64,000 nt of DNA from Fomes fomentarius (Eukaryota; Basidiomycota; Agaricomycetes; Polyporales; Polyporaceae). A model generated the notes under the pieces. The model did no database searches. It was not told the DNA's origin and worked only from the letters and a program-made list of their open reading frames with translations. The position numbers and the translations under genes were made by a program. The DNA lies in the NCBI GenBank assembly GCA_022606135.1, contig JABYQN010000003.1, forward strand, positions 1,736,001-1,800,000. The letters run 5' to 3'. The number at the start of each line of letters is the position of its first letter. The first letter of the stretch is position 1. Positions 10,457 to 25,731 of this stretch are shown one piece after another.

Positions 10457-13400
10457 GATGTGCGGGTTCGAGGGGTGGGGTGTAAGGTAGGTGCGGAGTG
10501 GATGTTGTTGTGGCGAGGTTAGTGATGAAATGCGTCACAGACTAGCTGTTTGACGATGAGATGCGATGGTGTTGAGCTCGGTGCTCGAGGGCGTCCTTAT
10601 ATATGTTTGTGGGTCTGCTGAGCCGCGGAACTTCTGTAGTCAGGTTCAGTATCGGATTGGTGACATCAGTTTTCGGGAAGAGCGGCTTCCTGTGTGTGTG
10701 GTCGTGTTCACAACTTATGCCTCTAATAGGGCCCTCGTTGGGCGGTGGGATCATGTCCATGGTGATCAAAGCCACTCGGACGAGTCGGATGGGCAAAGGT
10801 TCATCAAACATCCGGCATGATTGTGATTTCGATTGCGCAATTAGCAGCCCATGTCCCGATTGAAGCTCGAGGATGAAGTCCGGTTCTAAAACGGGGTATC
10901 ACTCAGCCATTGCGATTGCGTCCGCCGTCTCAGCCCCTGACATAGTCTAGACCCGGAGAGATATACTGTAAGCCGGTCACGCCAGGGATGACAGATAGAG
11001 GGGTTGTCGATGTGCTCTCATGCAAACTTTCGGGAGACTTGGTCATCGCCTCCCAAAACTTTGTAATGAGCTGAGCACGAGTTGAGTAGAATTTGGGTTT
11101 GAATTCAAGAGATAATGGCGTTGACACATGTAGTAGTAGCATGCTTAAGTCATCCTGGGAGTAGCCACCGGTTTCCAAACTTCAAGTTGGACCGTCACGG
11201 TCTCGGAACGAAACAGAACGTTGCGAGACAGCGAACGTTGGGAGAGCCTGATTAACCGTCATCAGTTTCTTCACCACGAATTGAAGCCTGCTAACACCAA
11301 CGATGGCCCCATCCCTCCTTGATGCATTCAATATTCCAGCCAATGATCTTCGATGCAGCCTGAGTGTACATATATTGTGGACCTTCATGAACAGAAGCAT
11401 TGAATTTGATAACGAGTGTACGCTCCCGGCCCCGATTTCGTGCCACAACATGCAGTAAGTATGCTTCAAATTGGATGATCTCTGTTCGTCCTCCGTCACG
11501 GTGAGTACCGCGGCACACTGGAGAAGCAGGAGCGTTTTTCGAAGCGCCCGCCTCTATGAACATGGCAAGCGTCAATGGGAGTGGTTGTAGTAACCCAACC
11601 ATCAACAACCTCATGCTCAAATATTCTTGCGGAAGGATCTCTGCGCAGTGACAGGGCGCGCCGCGCGGCCCGGGCTGTTCTCCCAGTTGGTCTAATAGCA
11701 GTCGAATTCCGCTCAAGGCCAAATGCAACTTCAGATGGGCCAGGCTGGCGCGTCCAGCTGCCTCCCGTCAAGACTCTCGTGTCGACGTCGATTCGACTGC
11801 ACATGAACAAAAAGAGTGCTCCGCTCAGAGGAGCGGAGGTGTAGACGTGGAAAACAACTCCGGGAATGCTGGTACGTCGACGTCTTTAGTACATATTTCC
11901 TTCTCTACACCTCACCTTGATCGCCCCTCGTTGTCATCTTTGACCTCTCGTACATCTTCTCGTCCGATGCCAGACACAGACGCATTGTGACGGCTGCCTG
12001 TCCCTTCCTCTGAGCACCGTTTTCCTGCAGGTATGATATGTAAACTCTCAAGGCTTCTCGACTGCAGGCACACAGTAACACATCCGAGAACGCATTCGCG
12101 TCAATGAGGGCTCCAGGCCATGCCTTCCTCCACCGCGGCTTGCCGCTTGCACCAGAGGGAACCGCTAAACCTGTGGCCCGATCTGTGCTCCGCTGAAGTG
12201 CGACCAGAATATGTGGTATGAGGGGAGAGCGGATAACAAAGATCACCGTCATCACAATTTTCACGTTCGGGGTCACATACGACAGTGGATACCGAGGAGC
12301 TGTTCGTTGTAGGTCGCACGGATGCTGCAAGTTGTTTGGCATGCTCTACTCTCATGCCACTCTAATAAACGTCACCAAACTCTCCGTCTGCCAGCATACA
12401 CTACAGAAGGCGTCCAACATCATGTTCGAAGGCTCAGACGGCCAATCCGACCTCCAAGCCTGCGTTGCGGATCCGTTGTGGCACATCGAGTGCGTGCCAC
12501 GCATACATCCGTGCCACTAGGGTCCCCGTGGAGACAGAAGACAAAAGATCGAGATGTCGCCCGAAGACATCCACGTCCCCCAACAGCAAGTCCAGCATCC
12601 CTTCCTTCGAGTCTCCTGCAGTGGACGTGGTGTGGGGGGAAGAGCGCGAACAGGCAGTGCCCTCGCCACGCCGGAAACCTTCCGCTTTGAGCCTTGAGGA
12701 CCAGCACGGCACCAGGCAGATGCTGCGTACGCGTCGTCTCCCGAAGACGCGCGCGGTCGTCTTCGCGCGATCAGGCCCCAGCCCAGGCCCCAGGGTGTAC
12801 TCCAGACCAATTCGTGCGCGAGCCCGGTGTGCCCGTCGCCGATTCTGGAGGATGCCCGGCCCCAGGCGAGCGCGATGCACAGCTGGCCCGAAGACGTCGC
12901 TAGATTCCCCTGCTGGCAGAACTGAGGAACTCGCGACGTCTAGCGGCTGATCATGATCATCCCATGCCACGACAGGTACAAGGCACGCAGGAAGGAGCAT
13001 CCCTGCCGTGACACTACCTCGACAGATGCCACGGCCGAGCAGATTCAGAAGCCGGGGGAGGGGGGGGTCCGAATCGGCGAGGACGAACGACTGTAAGAAG
13101 TCGAAGTCGAACCTCCCCTTTCGATCGCACGCTCACTCCGACTCGGGATGGACACAGTGGACGACGTCACTCGATGTGATCTTTGACAGAGTTTGCAGCT
13201 TCTAGCACCGGTGGACGGGACTTGATTGGAACTTGTTCCTGCTCGGTCGAAGCCAGGCCCACTGGCAGCGCGTGCAAAGGCGTTTATCATGTGTATATAT
13301 GTATGGGTTGCTCGGTAGCAAGTACTAAACACAGTACGCGTCGCGTATGCGCGGTCCGTTCTGACTAAATAGCCCCGAGCCTCGAGTGCTACTTACGACT

Positions 13401-13700
13401 GTCCAATGACATATGTAATGGAAGAGACAGAGAAGCCGGCGATGCTGCCAGTGGTGCAGACGGGTGCTGATGGATACATATAGATAGATACGGATACAGT
13501 TCAGGGGGCAGAGACAGCGGATACCAAGACGAGACAAATTATCAGTGCTCTTGTAGAGGTGGCTCCCCGGTCTTGCCTGGGAAGTTCTATGTAGTTCACC
13601 CCGAGCATGTCGCGAACTATTGTAAAATAAGTATATGCAGAGTAGGTGAAGCCTAGTGTTGTAAGGAACGACGGTGAAAGAATGGTCGGTGATTACTCAA
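10457..13700. other. Gene-poor region, no confident gene
   Basis: About 3.2 kb with many medium open frames on both strands (for example 12434-13000 minus and 12465-12950 plus), but no recognisable domain or convincing splice chain. The open frames at 12450-12950 overlap each other on opposite strands in GC-rich sequence, which argues for chance. A short inverted repeat, CGAAGAC...GTCTTCG, lies near 12740-12765. The minus-strand frames at 11496-12355 could be gene remnants. Confidence 0.4.
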
Positions 13701-15938
13701 TTACTTGGACGAACGCTTGAACAGGCCCTTCAAGCTCTTCAGCCGGGGACGCACATAACCAGGGCGCGGCGAGTTCGGCTCCGAGCTCGTACCCGTACCC
13801 GCACGGGCGGGAGCAGGCACAGAAGCGGACGAAGGAGCCCATGACGTCGCTGGCCGCCCCTGCTCCTGTTGGGCCATCTCACGCTCACGAGCACGCTCGG
13901 CGCTCGGCGCAGGAGTCCGGGGCATGGGCGGGATGGGCTCCGAGCGGCGCACAGCATCCGCAGAGCTCGCGGCCCTGCCTACACTCATCCCTTCTGCCGA
14001 CACCGTAGCTCTGTGGGTGCCTCCAGCCCGGATGTTGGGGTGCGAGCGTTTCAGGGGGAGCCAGGACGTCGGCGCGGATGGCTGGCGCGGGCGTGCGTCG
14101 GAGGGCGTGGAAGTGGAGTTGAAATTGGAATTGAGGGTGGTTAGAGGGGACGTCGCGGGCCGTTTCGTCGACTTCTTCAACGGGTTTCCGAAGAAAAGCG
14201 CGGCCGCGAGCGCCATCTCTGGGTCCAGGTCTACTTCAGCCTGGGCGCGGTTCGCGAGCATGAGAGGGGCGGGGCGGCGTCTGCGGCAACGCGACGCGCA
14301 GCGCTTGGACGCACGGCTCGTGAAGCCGTCCGTCGCGCGCGCGATATCGGACCTAGAGGAGCCGAGGAGGAATTCGGGTGCTCCCTGCATGCGATGAGCG
14401 CCGCGAGCGAAGACGGGGAGGGATCACAATTCTCCGTTAGTTACTGACGTATCTGCTGATGCTCGGAAGAATTACTCACGACCGGTTCGTAGATGAACGT
14501 CTGTTCCGTGCTCATGCGGGGAGGCGGGAGCTTGAGAGCGTCCTGCCGTGAAAGAAGATAGCATCAGTATCCGTGGACAGAAGCCCGATGCACAGATAGA
14601 TTGAATCCTCACCTCCTCAGGCCCGCTCTCATCTTCCTCGGCAACCGCCTTCCACTTTCCCTTCTCGGAAGTGCCCCACGCGCCATATTGGTCGACCCAC
14701 AGAAGGTCGTCCGCTTCCTCGCCCGTCATACCACCCTCCAGCTTCGCAACCGGATCGGAAGAGACGGGGGTCCCGGGGATGGTCTTCAGTGCCTCAAGGA
14801 GGTCCTCGTTCGAGGGGTTCGTCACAACGATATGGGGCACAGCAAGGCTCGCACTCGACTGCCGAGCGCCGCCGCCGCTGACACTCGCAGCAAACCCTGT
14901 GCGCGGCGCGGCGGTCTCGGTGGTGGTCGCGGGAGCGCTGATTTTGACGTTGACCAACGTACTGATATCACGATCACGGCCGACGCGATCTGTGCTGAAG
15001 GTACGCGCCGCCGCCGCCGGACCCATCTGTTGAAGCGATGCAGCGAGGAATTCAAGCTCCCGAAGAGTGGCCTCGGTGTCCTGCGAGACCGGGCGCGCGA
15101 CGGGCACGCGCACCGGATCTATCGGACGCTCAAAATGTTCAGAGGCTGTTCGCAGGACCTCCGGGGGTGCGCTGCTTGTGGGGAAGGGTATGGGTGGAAG
15201 AGCCTTCTGGGGTGGGGGCCCAGCTGAGCGGATGGATATGGATCGCGGTGTGGATGGTGGTGAACGAGAGGCACGTGACGATGTACGGGAATGGTACCCA
15301 TGTTTTGACGGTGACATGTAAGGGACGGACGGGTGGTCAGCGACTGTGTATGAAGATGGCGCATATTGATGTGTGGACACGAGGGATCGCGGGGCCTGCG
15401 GATGGCTGTAGGTCGCCTGTTTGCTCGATATCATCTCGTCTGAGGTGCGAACGGCGGCAGGTGCAGAGGATCTTGAGTAAGCGGCTGACGGTCGGACGTG
15501 CGCATACTCCAAGTGCGAGAGTGATGCCGTGCTCCGGACTTGAAAGACGGGCGTGCGATGGAGGAAGTAGGGTGTCGCGCCAGACCCTGGACGGAGGAGG
15601 ATGGGAGGTGCAGTCGCGGTCGGAGGGATGCCCATCTGTGGAGGCGGCGAGTACATCATGGCCGTGGTAGTGGCAGACATGGCGAGGGAGGGAGGGCCGT
15701 TGACAGCAAGGGAGGGTGATGAGGCCTTTGGGTAGATAGAGCCGAAGGGGAGGGTATTAGAGCGGTGCAGTCTCGGAAGAAGTGCCTGTCCATGGAGCGA
15801 ATGCTTAGAAGACCACCGGACAGGTGCATTGACACGCCGCCGACGTGTATCACAGAGATCGCGCCGGCTGCGTGGCTGTCGGAGGCCGTCCGGCCTGCCT
15901 TGCGAAGGCGTTTTCGCTTGGGGTTTTGGTACAGGCAT
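13701..15938 (-). CDS. Uncharacterised Ser/Pro-rich, largely disordered protein
   Basis: Three exons join in phase: 15938-14613, 14542-14480 and 14384-13701, about 690 aa from the ATG at 15938. The frame remains open upstream to 15992 without an ATG, so a 5' exon is possible. The first half is low-complexity (Ser, Pro, Tyr). A more ordered part contains TEATLRELEFLAASLQQMG, then LAVPHIVVTNPSNEDLLEAL and ADDLLWVDQYGAWG. Across the two introns it reads LPPPRMSTEQTFIYEPV, then GAPEFLLGSSRSDIA. The C-terminus is very basic (RPRLKSLKGLFKRSSK). I do not recognise a domain. The conserved-looking central patches suggest a scaffold or adaptor, but that is only an impression. Confidence 0.7.
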
Positions 15939-16354
15939 GTACTCGGGACCGAGTGGAGGTGCGCATAAAGTGAGGGAGTGGATGCTGAGCAAGGGACGCG
16001 AAGGTTTATCTGGTGTACACGACCGTCTGGATCAGGGACGCAGTTGAGGTCGAGGCAAAGGCTGCGGGCAGTGTGTTCAAAGTTTGCACTGGACGTGGCC
16101 GGATTTGCGACGCCGACAAGATTCGGGAGCTTGCGATGGGAACTATCAGGCGGAAGAAGAAGAGCGCTCATCATCAGAAAATGCTGTGGGCGACAGCGAA
16201 GATGGATAGGGCACGTCTAGTGGTATGGTTGTGATACAGGACATTGGATGCATATGACTGGGGAGGAGCGAGCTGTCCATGTCAGCGCGCACGGCAGTGC
16301 TCGGAGGCAATGGTAGAGGCTAAGCCTTTGTGGCAACAGTCGGGTTTGAGACGG
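15939..16354. other. Short intergenic region, possible upstream exon of the minus-strand gene
   Basis: Contains open sequence continuous with the disordered-protein gene up to 15992, but no initiating ATG was assigned. The DUF202 gene ends at 16355. Confidence 0.35.
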
Positions 16355-16819
16355 TCAGACATTCTCGTTCGAAATGAGCATCAGACATGTGGCGAACACG
16401 ACGACGCCGAGGATGCTGAGAATAGCGAGATGGGTCCTGCGGATATGAATGGAGACAAACAAGATGAGAAAGATGGAGTGTGCACAGCGACGGATGGTCG
16501 CCGGGAAGACTCACTGGCTGGCCCTTAGGAAGCCTCTCTGGGCCTTCATGTCTATGTAGCCCTGCCAATACTCCCAGACGCCTGCGGCGACAGCAACGAC
16601 AGCAGCCACGACCTCGATGATGGCGATGGCGAGATCGTACGTTGCATGCGGTGTATGTGCGGACCCAGGATCGGAAGGGGCGGGAAGGCGAGTATGGAGG
16701 AGCAAAGAGGCCGATAGCAGCATCAAGAGCATTGCCAGACGTAGATGAGAGAGCAGGTTGCGCTCGAGCATGGCATAATCTCTGCCTTCGCTGACTACGA
16801 CGCTGTGTTCGACGGGCAT
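16355..16819 (-). CDS. DUF202 (YidH-like) small membrane protein
   Basis: Two exons, 16819-16515 and 16436-16355, join in phase to 128 aa. The protein has the DUF202 layout: ARD/ERN-like lead (GRDYAMLERNLLSHLRLAML) running into helix 1, helix 2 in LAIAIIEVVAAVVAVAAGVW, and a third helix supplied by exon 2 (LAILSILGVVVFATCLMLI). Family members in fungi sit in internal or vacuolar membranes and some are linked to phosphate/VTC complexes; no such partner domain is present here. The frame is open upstream through an Arg-rich stretch to 16867 but lacks an ATG there. Confidence 0.8.
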
Positions 16820-17082
16820 GTTAGATGGTCGGCGACGCCGTCGGGATGGTCTGCGAGCTGTCTGCAAGCAAGCAACGAGTCAAATTTGACTCAAACTATT
16901 AATGCTTGACAAAAGACGCCCTGCGCTTGCAGACGACGTCATGGATTTCAAGTACTGAAGTAATGATCTCACTCTGGAGTAGGGCCGTCTATCCCGTTTG
17001 TCAGTAGGCCCGTCCAAGGTCTGCCTAGGGGAGACTAACTATGGACTCTCAGTATTACCTCGTGCTTGGGACGGAAGGCTGG

Positions 17083-17093
17083 TGCTGCGGTAG
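17083..17093 (+). promoter_or_regulatory. Conserved BTB-upstream motif TGCTGCGGTAG (copy 2)
   Basis: Exact copy on the gene strand, 68 nt before the ATG at 17162 or 152 nt before the alternative ATG at 17246. The latter spacing matches the other family members better and may favour the downstream start. The complementary strand reads CCTCGTG, six bases, then the motif, the same arrangement seen at 61714. Confidence 0.55.
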
Positions 17094-17161
17094 CTCGAAC
17101 ACGAGGCAAATCCTAAAGTCGCATGCTGCACGACACGAGTCTGTACGAGAGGTAGTACATA

Positions 17162-19168
17162 ATGACTGTGCGGGAAGCTTGGTGCGTCCCTTCAAGTTCT
17201 CTGTCCTTGTCTGAAGCACAGTCTGACCCAAGTTCCCTACTCGCCATGCTCCTTACAGCGAACCCGACCCCGCACTCTCCCATCCGCGAAGCACCGCATC
17301 CATTCAACAAGGCTAGCGCGGATGTCGTCCTTCGCAGCACCGACTTTATCGACTTCCGAGTGCGCAGTCACATCCTTATCGAGGCATCCCCCGTCTTTGA
17401 GAGTATCCTCTCCTCCCGTTCCCCTGATCGGACGCCCATTGAGGTCGATAGCGATGGCAAAGTACTCGAAGCCCTATTGCTCATCTGCTACCCGATCTCC
17501 ATACCAGACAGTGTGCGGAGCCTCGACGAAGTGGGCGATCTCCTTCGTGTCGCCATCAAGTACGAGATGGACCTGCCTACGACCGTTCTGGAGAAGGAGC
17601 TGATGGTGATGGCACGTCACTCTCCCTTACAGGTGTGGGCGCTTGGGTGTAGGATGGGTCTGGAGCATATCGCTCGTTACGCCGCTCGGGCGACCTTGCA
17701 TGATTCAACTATCGATCTCGCCATGCTTGGAGATATGCAAGGTATCACTGCCGCCGAATACTACCGTCTCCGTGAGTTTCGGCGCCTCGCGGGACAGGTT
17801 GAGTCCGATTTTAGCTTGTTGACCCCGCAAATCCCCCCGGCGTGTGCCGCCATACCCTCCGCCATCCAGGACATCGTCCCGGAAAACTGCAAGCCTGACC
17901 TTATATGCTCTTCCTCTGACGGTGTAATTTTCCGTGTCCGCGAGAGCACCGTGAAAGCCGCTTCCTCTGTCATCGAACAGAAGGTCATAAGAGCCCGGAA
18001 GACTGAAAAAGGGAGGAAAGGCAAGAGGTACGTCTATCTATCGCCGGGTCAGGCATTGTGCTTACCTCGATTCTGACCTTCTGTCCCCTGTACACCACCT
18101 CCTATCCCACCTTCCGCCCCCTGTACACCACCTGCCGTTTCCTCTGCCACTCCTGCCATATCGTCTACCGCTGCCGGGTATCCTACCAATCTCGCCGTAT
18201 CTCCTAGATGGCGCTCACATGCATCTGGATCGACTATCCCACTCGAGCTGAACACGTCACCCGATCCCAGTCATACTGAACCTTCGTTGGTAACGACACC
18301 TACGCTTTATCAGTCTTCACTCACGCCAGATTTGCCCGCTCGGATCAAGCCTGACATCGTCTCCTCAACCCCAAACATACCATCAGTCAACAAACTCCGG
18401 ACGATCGATGTAGACGAGCATAGCAGTGTACTGACTACCGTACTCAAGTTGTGCACTTTTGGTAGTTCCGCTCTCCCTTCGGCCCCAGCCCTCGCTCTCG
18501 CAGCTCTCGGCGCTGCAGAACGACTCGGCATGGACCGGATCAAGGAGACACTCAGGAAGCACTGGGACACATTGTTGGTCAAAGATCCTGTGCGCGCCTA
18601 CTTCGCCGTCCGGCAAGCAGGTCTGACAGAGGTCGCGAAGACAGTGGCACGCAACGTGCTCAACGGACCGCTGGATGGGCTCTACGTGCCGGAGATGGAG
18701 GATACCCCCGCCCTACTGTATCATAATCTCGTGACGTACTACGACTCCTGCCGCGGTGCTGCGAGGAGCCTCTTGCTCGAGGCATGCCGTCACGAACCTT
18801 CGCCGCCTATCCGATCTTGTCCACCTGTCCCTCCGAGTCCGGCTTCGGATGTCTCTAGTCTCGATATGGTCTCTAGTCTAGGGACACTAGAGACCCTGGA
18901 ACTTCCCAACGGAAAAACGACAGCGACGGATGGAAGGACGTCCAGGGACAGCGGGATATGGTTGGAGGAGTACATTGATGGGCTAACGAGGACGATCGAC
19001 AGCCAGCCAAGGGGCATCCCCTTCCTGCCGGAGAGCGTCTTCGTCGGGGCGTGCGAACGGGGACAGTGGTGTAGCTCGTGTGACGGCCTGGCGCAGAAGC
19101 TGTCTCGCGTCGCTCTAGCTCTGCGCGAGATCCCGTCCGCGGTAGAGAGGGTGCGTGTATGCGTTTGA
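17162..19168 (+). CDS. Tandem BTB/POZ-domain protein
   Basis: Two exons, 17162-18027 and 18208-19168, join in phase (AG|A) to 608 aa. This is longer than the paralogues because of a Ser/Pro-rich linker and a C-terminal insert. BTB half 1 starts PFNKASADVVLRSTDFIDFR, continues RSHILIEASPVFES, and reaches CYPI. The linker motif GITAAEYYRLREFRRL is shared by all copies. Half 2 begins PDLICSSSDGVIFRV and continues after the intron with the AAERLGMDRIKETLRKHWD helices and PVRAYFAVRQAGLTEVAK. The end carries WCSSCDGLAQKLSRVAL and a final amphipathic helix, as in relatives. The ATG at 17246 is an alternative start. The role is unknown; homotypic or CUL3 interaction is possible from the fold. Confidence 0.85.
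18085..18133 (+). repeat. Direct repeat inside the BTB intron
   Basis: The 16-mer CCCCTGTACACCACCT occurs twice, 33 bp apart, in the intron 18028-18207. The intron region from about 18077 is open in the frame of exon 2 and would encode a Pro-rich stretch, so part of the intron may be former coding sequence. Confidence 0.6.
18868..18895. repeat. Perfect 10-bp inverted repeat in a BTB exon
   Basis: GGTCTCTAGT and ACTAGAGACC are separated by 8 bases. The left arm is also preceded by a second copy of GTCTCTAGTCT at 18851. This lies in the Ser-rich coding insert and could be a small footprint or slippage product. Confidence 0.5.
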
Positions 19169-22678
<3,510 letters not shown>

Positions 22679-24045
22679 ACGCTTAACATCCGTGCTTTCT
22701 CGTCAACATGAGGTCTCTATCTTTTGATCGGTCCTCTGGAATTGTAGTAGTCGTGTGGTAGCGCCTGTGGTTCAACAGTCGAGATGTCTCGCTGTCTATC
22801 TAAAAACTCAATATGAAGTTTCTGCCATGAACGGAAGGTCCTATCCTCTTGAGTGTTTGCACTTCCGACTACCTAGACTGCTGTCATACACAACGCAGCC
22901 TGGAGACGTATACTATCCCACTGTTATCGGAACAGAAACCTGCCTGTCTGTGCCAAGGCCACTGGCAGCGACTTGCCTCTGCGTGATATGATGTGCCCGT
23001 ATGCTCGACACAATTTTCAAAGCGCACGCTTTAGAGAATCATAGCACCATCTTAAGAGATCGTCTCTCGGTGAGTCCGCACTGTTGCCAGTGGTAGCCAT
23101 CATAGACCGCGCAACATGTCTCCGGGCCACTGGACCATGCGGCGGGGATCTCTGATAGCTGGCAGATGCTCGATGAGCCCGCGCCGATGTGCGACAAGAT
23201 AAGACCTACCGCGCCCGCGTGCAGGAAGGCGGCGGCCACGGCAACTTCTCCTTGAGCAGCACGGTCGTCTTGCTGACATGATGCTTAGTACGTCCCCATC
23301 ACGACGAAGGAGGTGCTCTTTCTGCACACCATAGTCTACAGCCGCCACCCACGAGGCAGACCGTGACTCCGAGGTCCTGCCTCCAGTGGTGAACCCGCTC
23401 ACGACGACGCCGGATGACAACTTGAATCTGATACATAGTAACCTTCAAGTTCGGTCTGGGTCAAACGTCAATCTGGGGCGAGAATGCGAATGAGTTGACC
23501 AGTTGCGGCTAGTTCAGCATGGACGAGACATGATAGTGCTAGGATTAGTGGTGAACTGGTGGCTTCCAGTGAGTGGAGGTGAGTAGTGTTAGATTGAAGC
23601 GGCAACTGCCGCAGCACCAGGCAGCAGCAGTCAGACGCTCTACATTAATATACTAACTTGTGACTTCCGAAAGCTTCAAGCCCAAAGACTGCGGCGGCTG
23701 CTGCACTCGGGTTTGTGGATATTCAATATGTGACTCTCACCACGTTGCCAGACCATCAATCATTCCGGCGATGCTCCAGACTCAGATAGGTGAAGTTGAA
23801 CAGTGCAGTGAGCTTTCCAAACGAGAACAAGCTTACACGACACAGTCACCCGTTTACAACACATGCTTCCATTACAGTAACAGGACATTCTTGTGGGAAC
23901 GAGAATCTCCATACAACAGTGAACAGTCCCGTGGCGCAGGTACCGGACCCGAACGTTTGAACTTTGGCTCGCAGGCCATATATATGCGTCACACCCACGC
24001 GTGCCTCGTCGCCGCCTTACTGCAACATTGACCGACATCGATAAG
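22679..24045. other. Intergenic, no supported gene
   Basis: Short frames only. CTGCCGCAGCA at 23606-23616 is a one-mismatch match to the BTB-upstream motif, but no BTB gene lies near it. The 3' part holds the promoter of the SET gene, with TATATAT at 23977-23983. Confidence 0.4.
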
Positions 24046-25437
24046 ATGCCTAGAGACCCCGTCCTCCCCGCTGAATCAAAATCAGTCCCCCCATCGGCTG
24101 GCCCACAGCCTACCTCACACTCTCAGGCATCAAGTAGTACATCAGCAGTCCCGGAGACTATCAAGATCCCCACCGACTTGTGGCAGGGCCGTGAGGAACT
24201 CGATCTTCCGATTATACCTCACGGCTTCAAACCCACCGCGGACACTGTCATCGCCCTCGTCGCATGTCCCAATGGACTCGATGTTCCAGATGACGAGGTC
24301 ACCAGCGTGGTTATGTGGAATCCGGAGAAGACCAAGCGCGAGTTGTTCAAAAGATGGCCTACCTTCCCCATGGCATTCTCCACACCATCCCCACCGAGGT
24401 ACAAAATCGACTTCGTCGAGGGCTTTGGGCTGAGCATGATCGCGACGACGAACATTGCTCGCGGGCAGTTGATCGTACGTCAGCGTCCACTGCTGCTCTT
24501 CCCCCAAGCAATCCCCGATCCCCAGTTGCTCGCGGGCCTTGTCAATGGCATGCCGCCGTCGAACCGAGCTGCGGTCTATGCGCTCACCAACGCTCGGGGT
24601 CCGGAGTTGTCGCATCTGCACGGCATCATGAGCACCAACTGTATGTTGGCAGACGGACTGCCGGGGTATGACGGTCATTATAGTGCCCTGGCCAGGGACA
24701 TATCACGCATCAACCATAGGTGCGTCCTAGAAATGGCGTGGAGGGTCAATTGACGCGAACATGCTCACTGATTCTATCCACCGTCTCACAGCTGCTCCCC
24801 AAACGCAGCCGTTGTTTTTGATCTCGCCACCGTCACCCAGGCGGTCCGGGCTCTTCATCCCATACGGGCCGGGGAGCAGGTGACTATGGCCTACATATAC
24901 CCCAATACTTCGCGCGTTCTGCGCCAGAAAGAGCTTCGCCGGCGGTACAAGTTCGAGTGCAAGTGCACATCGTGCTCGAAGGCGCCACGGGAGTCCTACA
25001 TCAGCGACTTGAAGCGTGTCGTGCTCGCCCTACGGCACGAGGACGAGGCCATGCGTCTCGACGAGGAGGCTTTCCAGAAGTGGCTCGCACAAGGTGCACC
25101 TATTGCAGCAGACAAGAACGCGATGCCGCCGATCCAAAGCCTGAGCCTACGACAGCTTCTTGGAAAGCTCGAGCGGATGAACGGGTACGAGCGGACTCTG
25201 TTTTTGTATAACGCTATAAAGGACGAAAGGTGGTACCCGGTCAGGCTGAGCGAGACTATTCTAGCGCGGCTGGTCAAGGCTTACTCGGTGTTGGAAAAGG
25301 AGGGGGAGGTGCGCAAGTATGCGTTGGAAGCTGCGATGCTGCGAAAGGTGAAGGATGACTCCGATGGCGGTTGGGCCGAAGTGGTGAGACATCCGCGGCA
25401 TACTGATTGGTGGGGGAGGCGAGTGAACTTGAAGTGA
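24046..25437 (+). CDS. SET-domain protein
   Basis: Two exons, 24046-24719 and 24792-25437, join in phase to 439 aa. The split SET domain spans about residues 125-270. It includes the N-terminal strand region FGLSMIATTNIARGQLI, the catalytic/SAM-binding motif RINHSCSPNA (interrupted by the intron after RINH), and EQVTMAYIYP with the conserved Tyr. A post-SET Cys cluster FECKCTSC is at about 279-286. Many fungal proteins of this SMYD-like layout methylate non-histone lysines, and many are uncharacterised. No zinc-finger MYND is visible. The C-terminal part is helical (LLGKLERMNGYERTLFLYNA) and resembles the TPR-like end of SMYD proteins. Start chosen at the first ATG in frame. Confidence 0.88.
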
Positions 25438-25731
25438 GCTAGACGGCATGCTGAAATGGACTGTGTACGGAGTGAACGGACTCGGAGTGCGTCGAGACAT
25501 GTCGTATCGTCCCAAGTTTTGTCCTCGCGTTGTACTACTAGTACTTACTCATCAAGATTTGATTTTGAAGCTTTCAACCTGACACGGCCACGTGATGTGG
25601 ACGCGTAGAGCGCGTTTGAAATTGGAGGCCGGTTCGATTTTGAGCGCTTGCAGATTGCTTTCCTCCCTCACCATCCCTCCTCCCTCTACGCCAAGCGAGC
25701 GGCCTGACGACAGCGGTACACGACGACTAAG

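Noticed and set aside
12434..13000. Long overlapping frames on both strands (188 aa minus, 161 aa plus)
   Set aside because: Both are Arg/Ser-rich shadows in GC-rich DNA, lack domains and contradict each other; no splice chain supports either.
23606..23616. CTGCCGCAGCA as another BTB promoter motif
   Set aside because: One mismatch, and no BTB gene or remnant nearby; treated as background, though it should be counted in any enrichment test.
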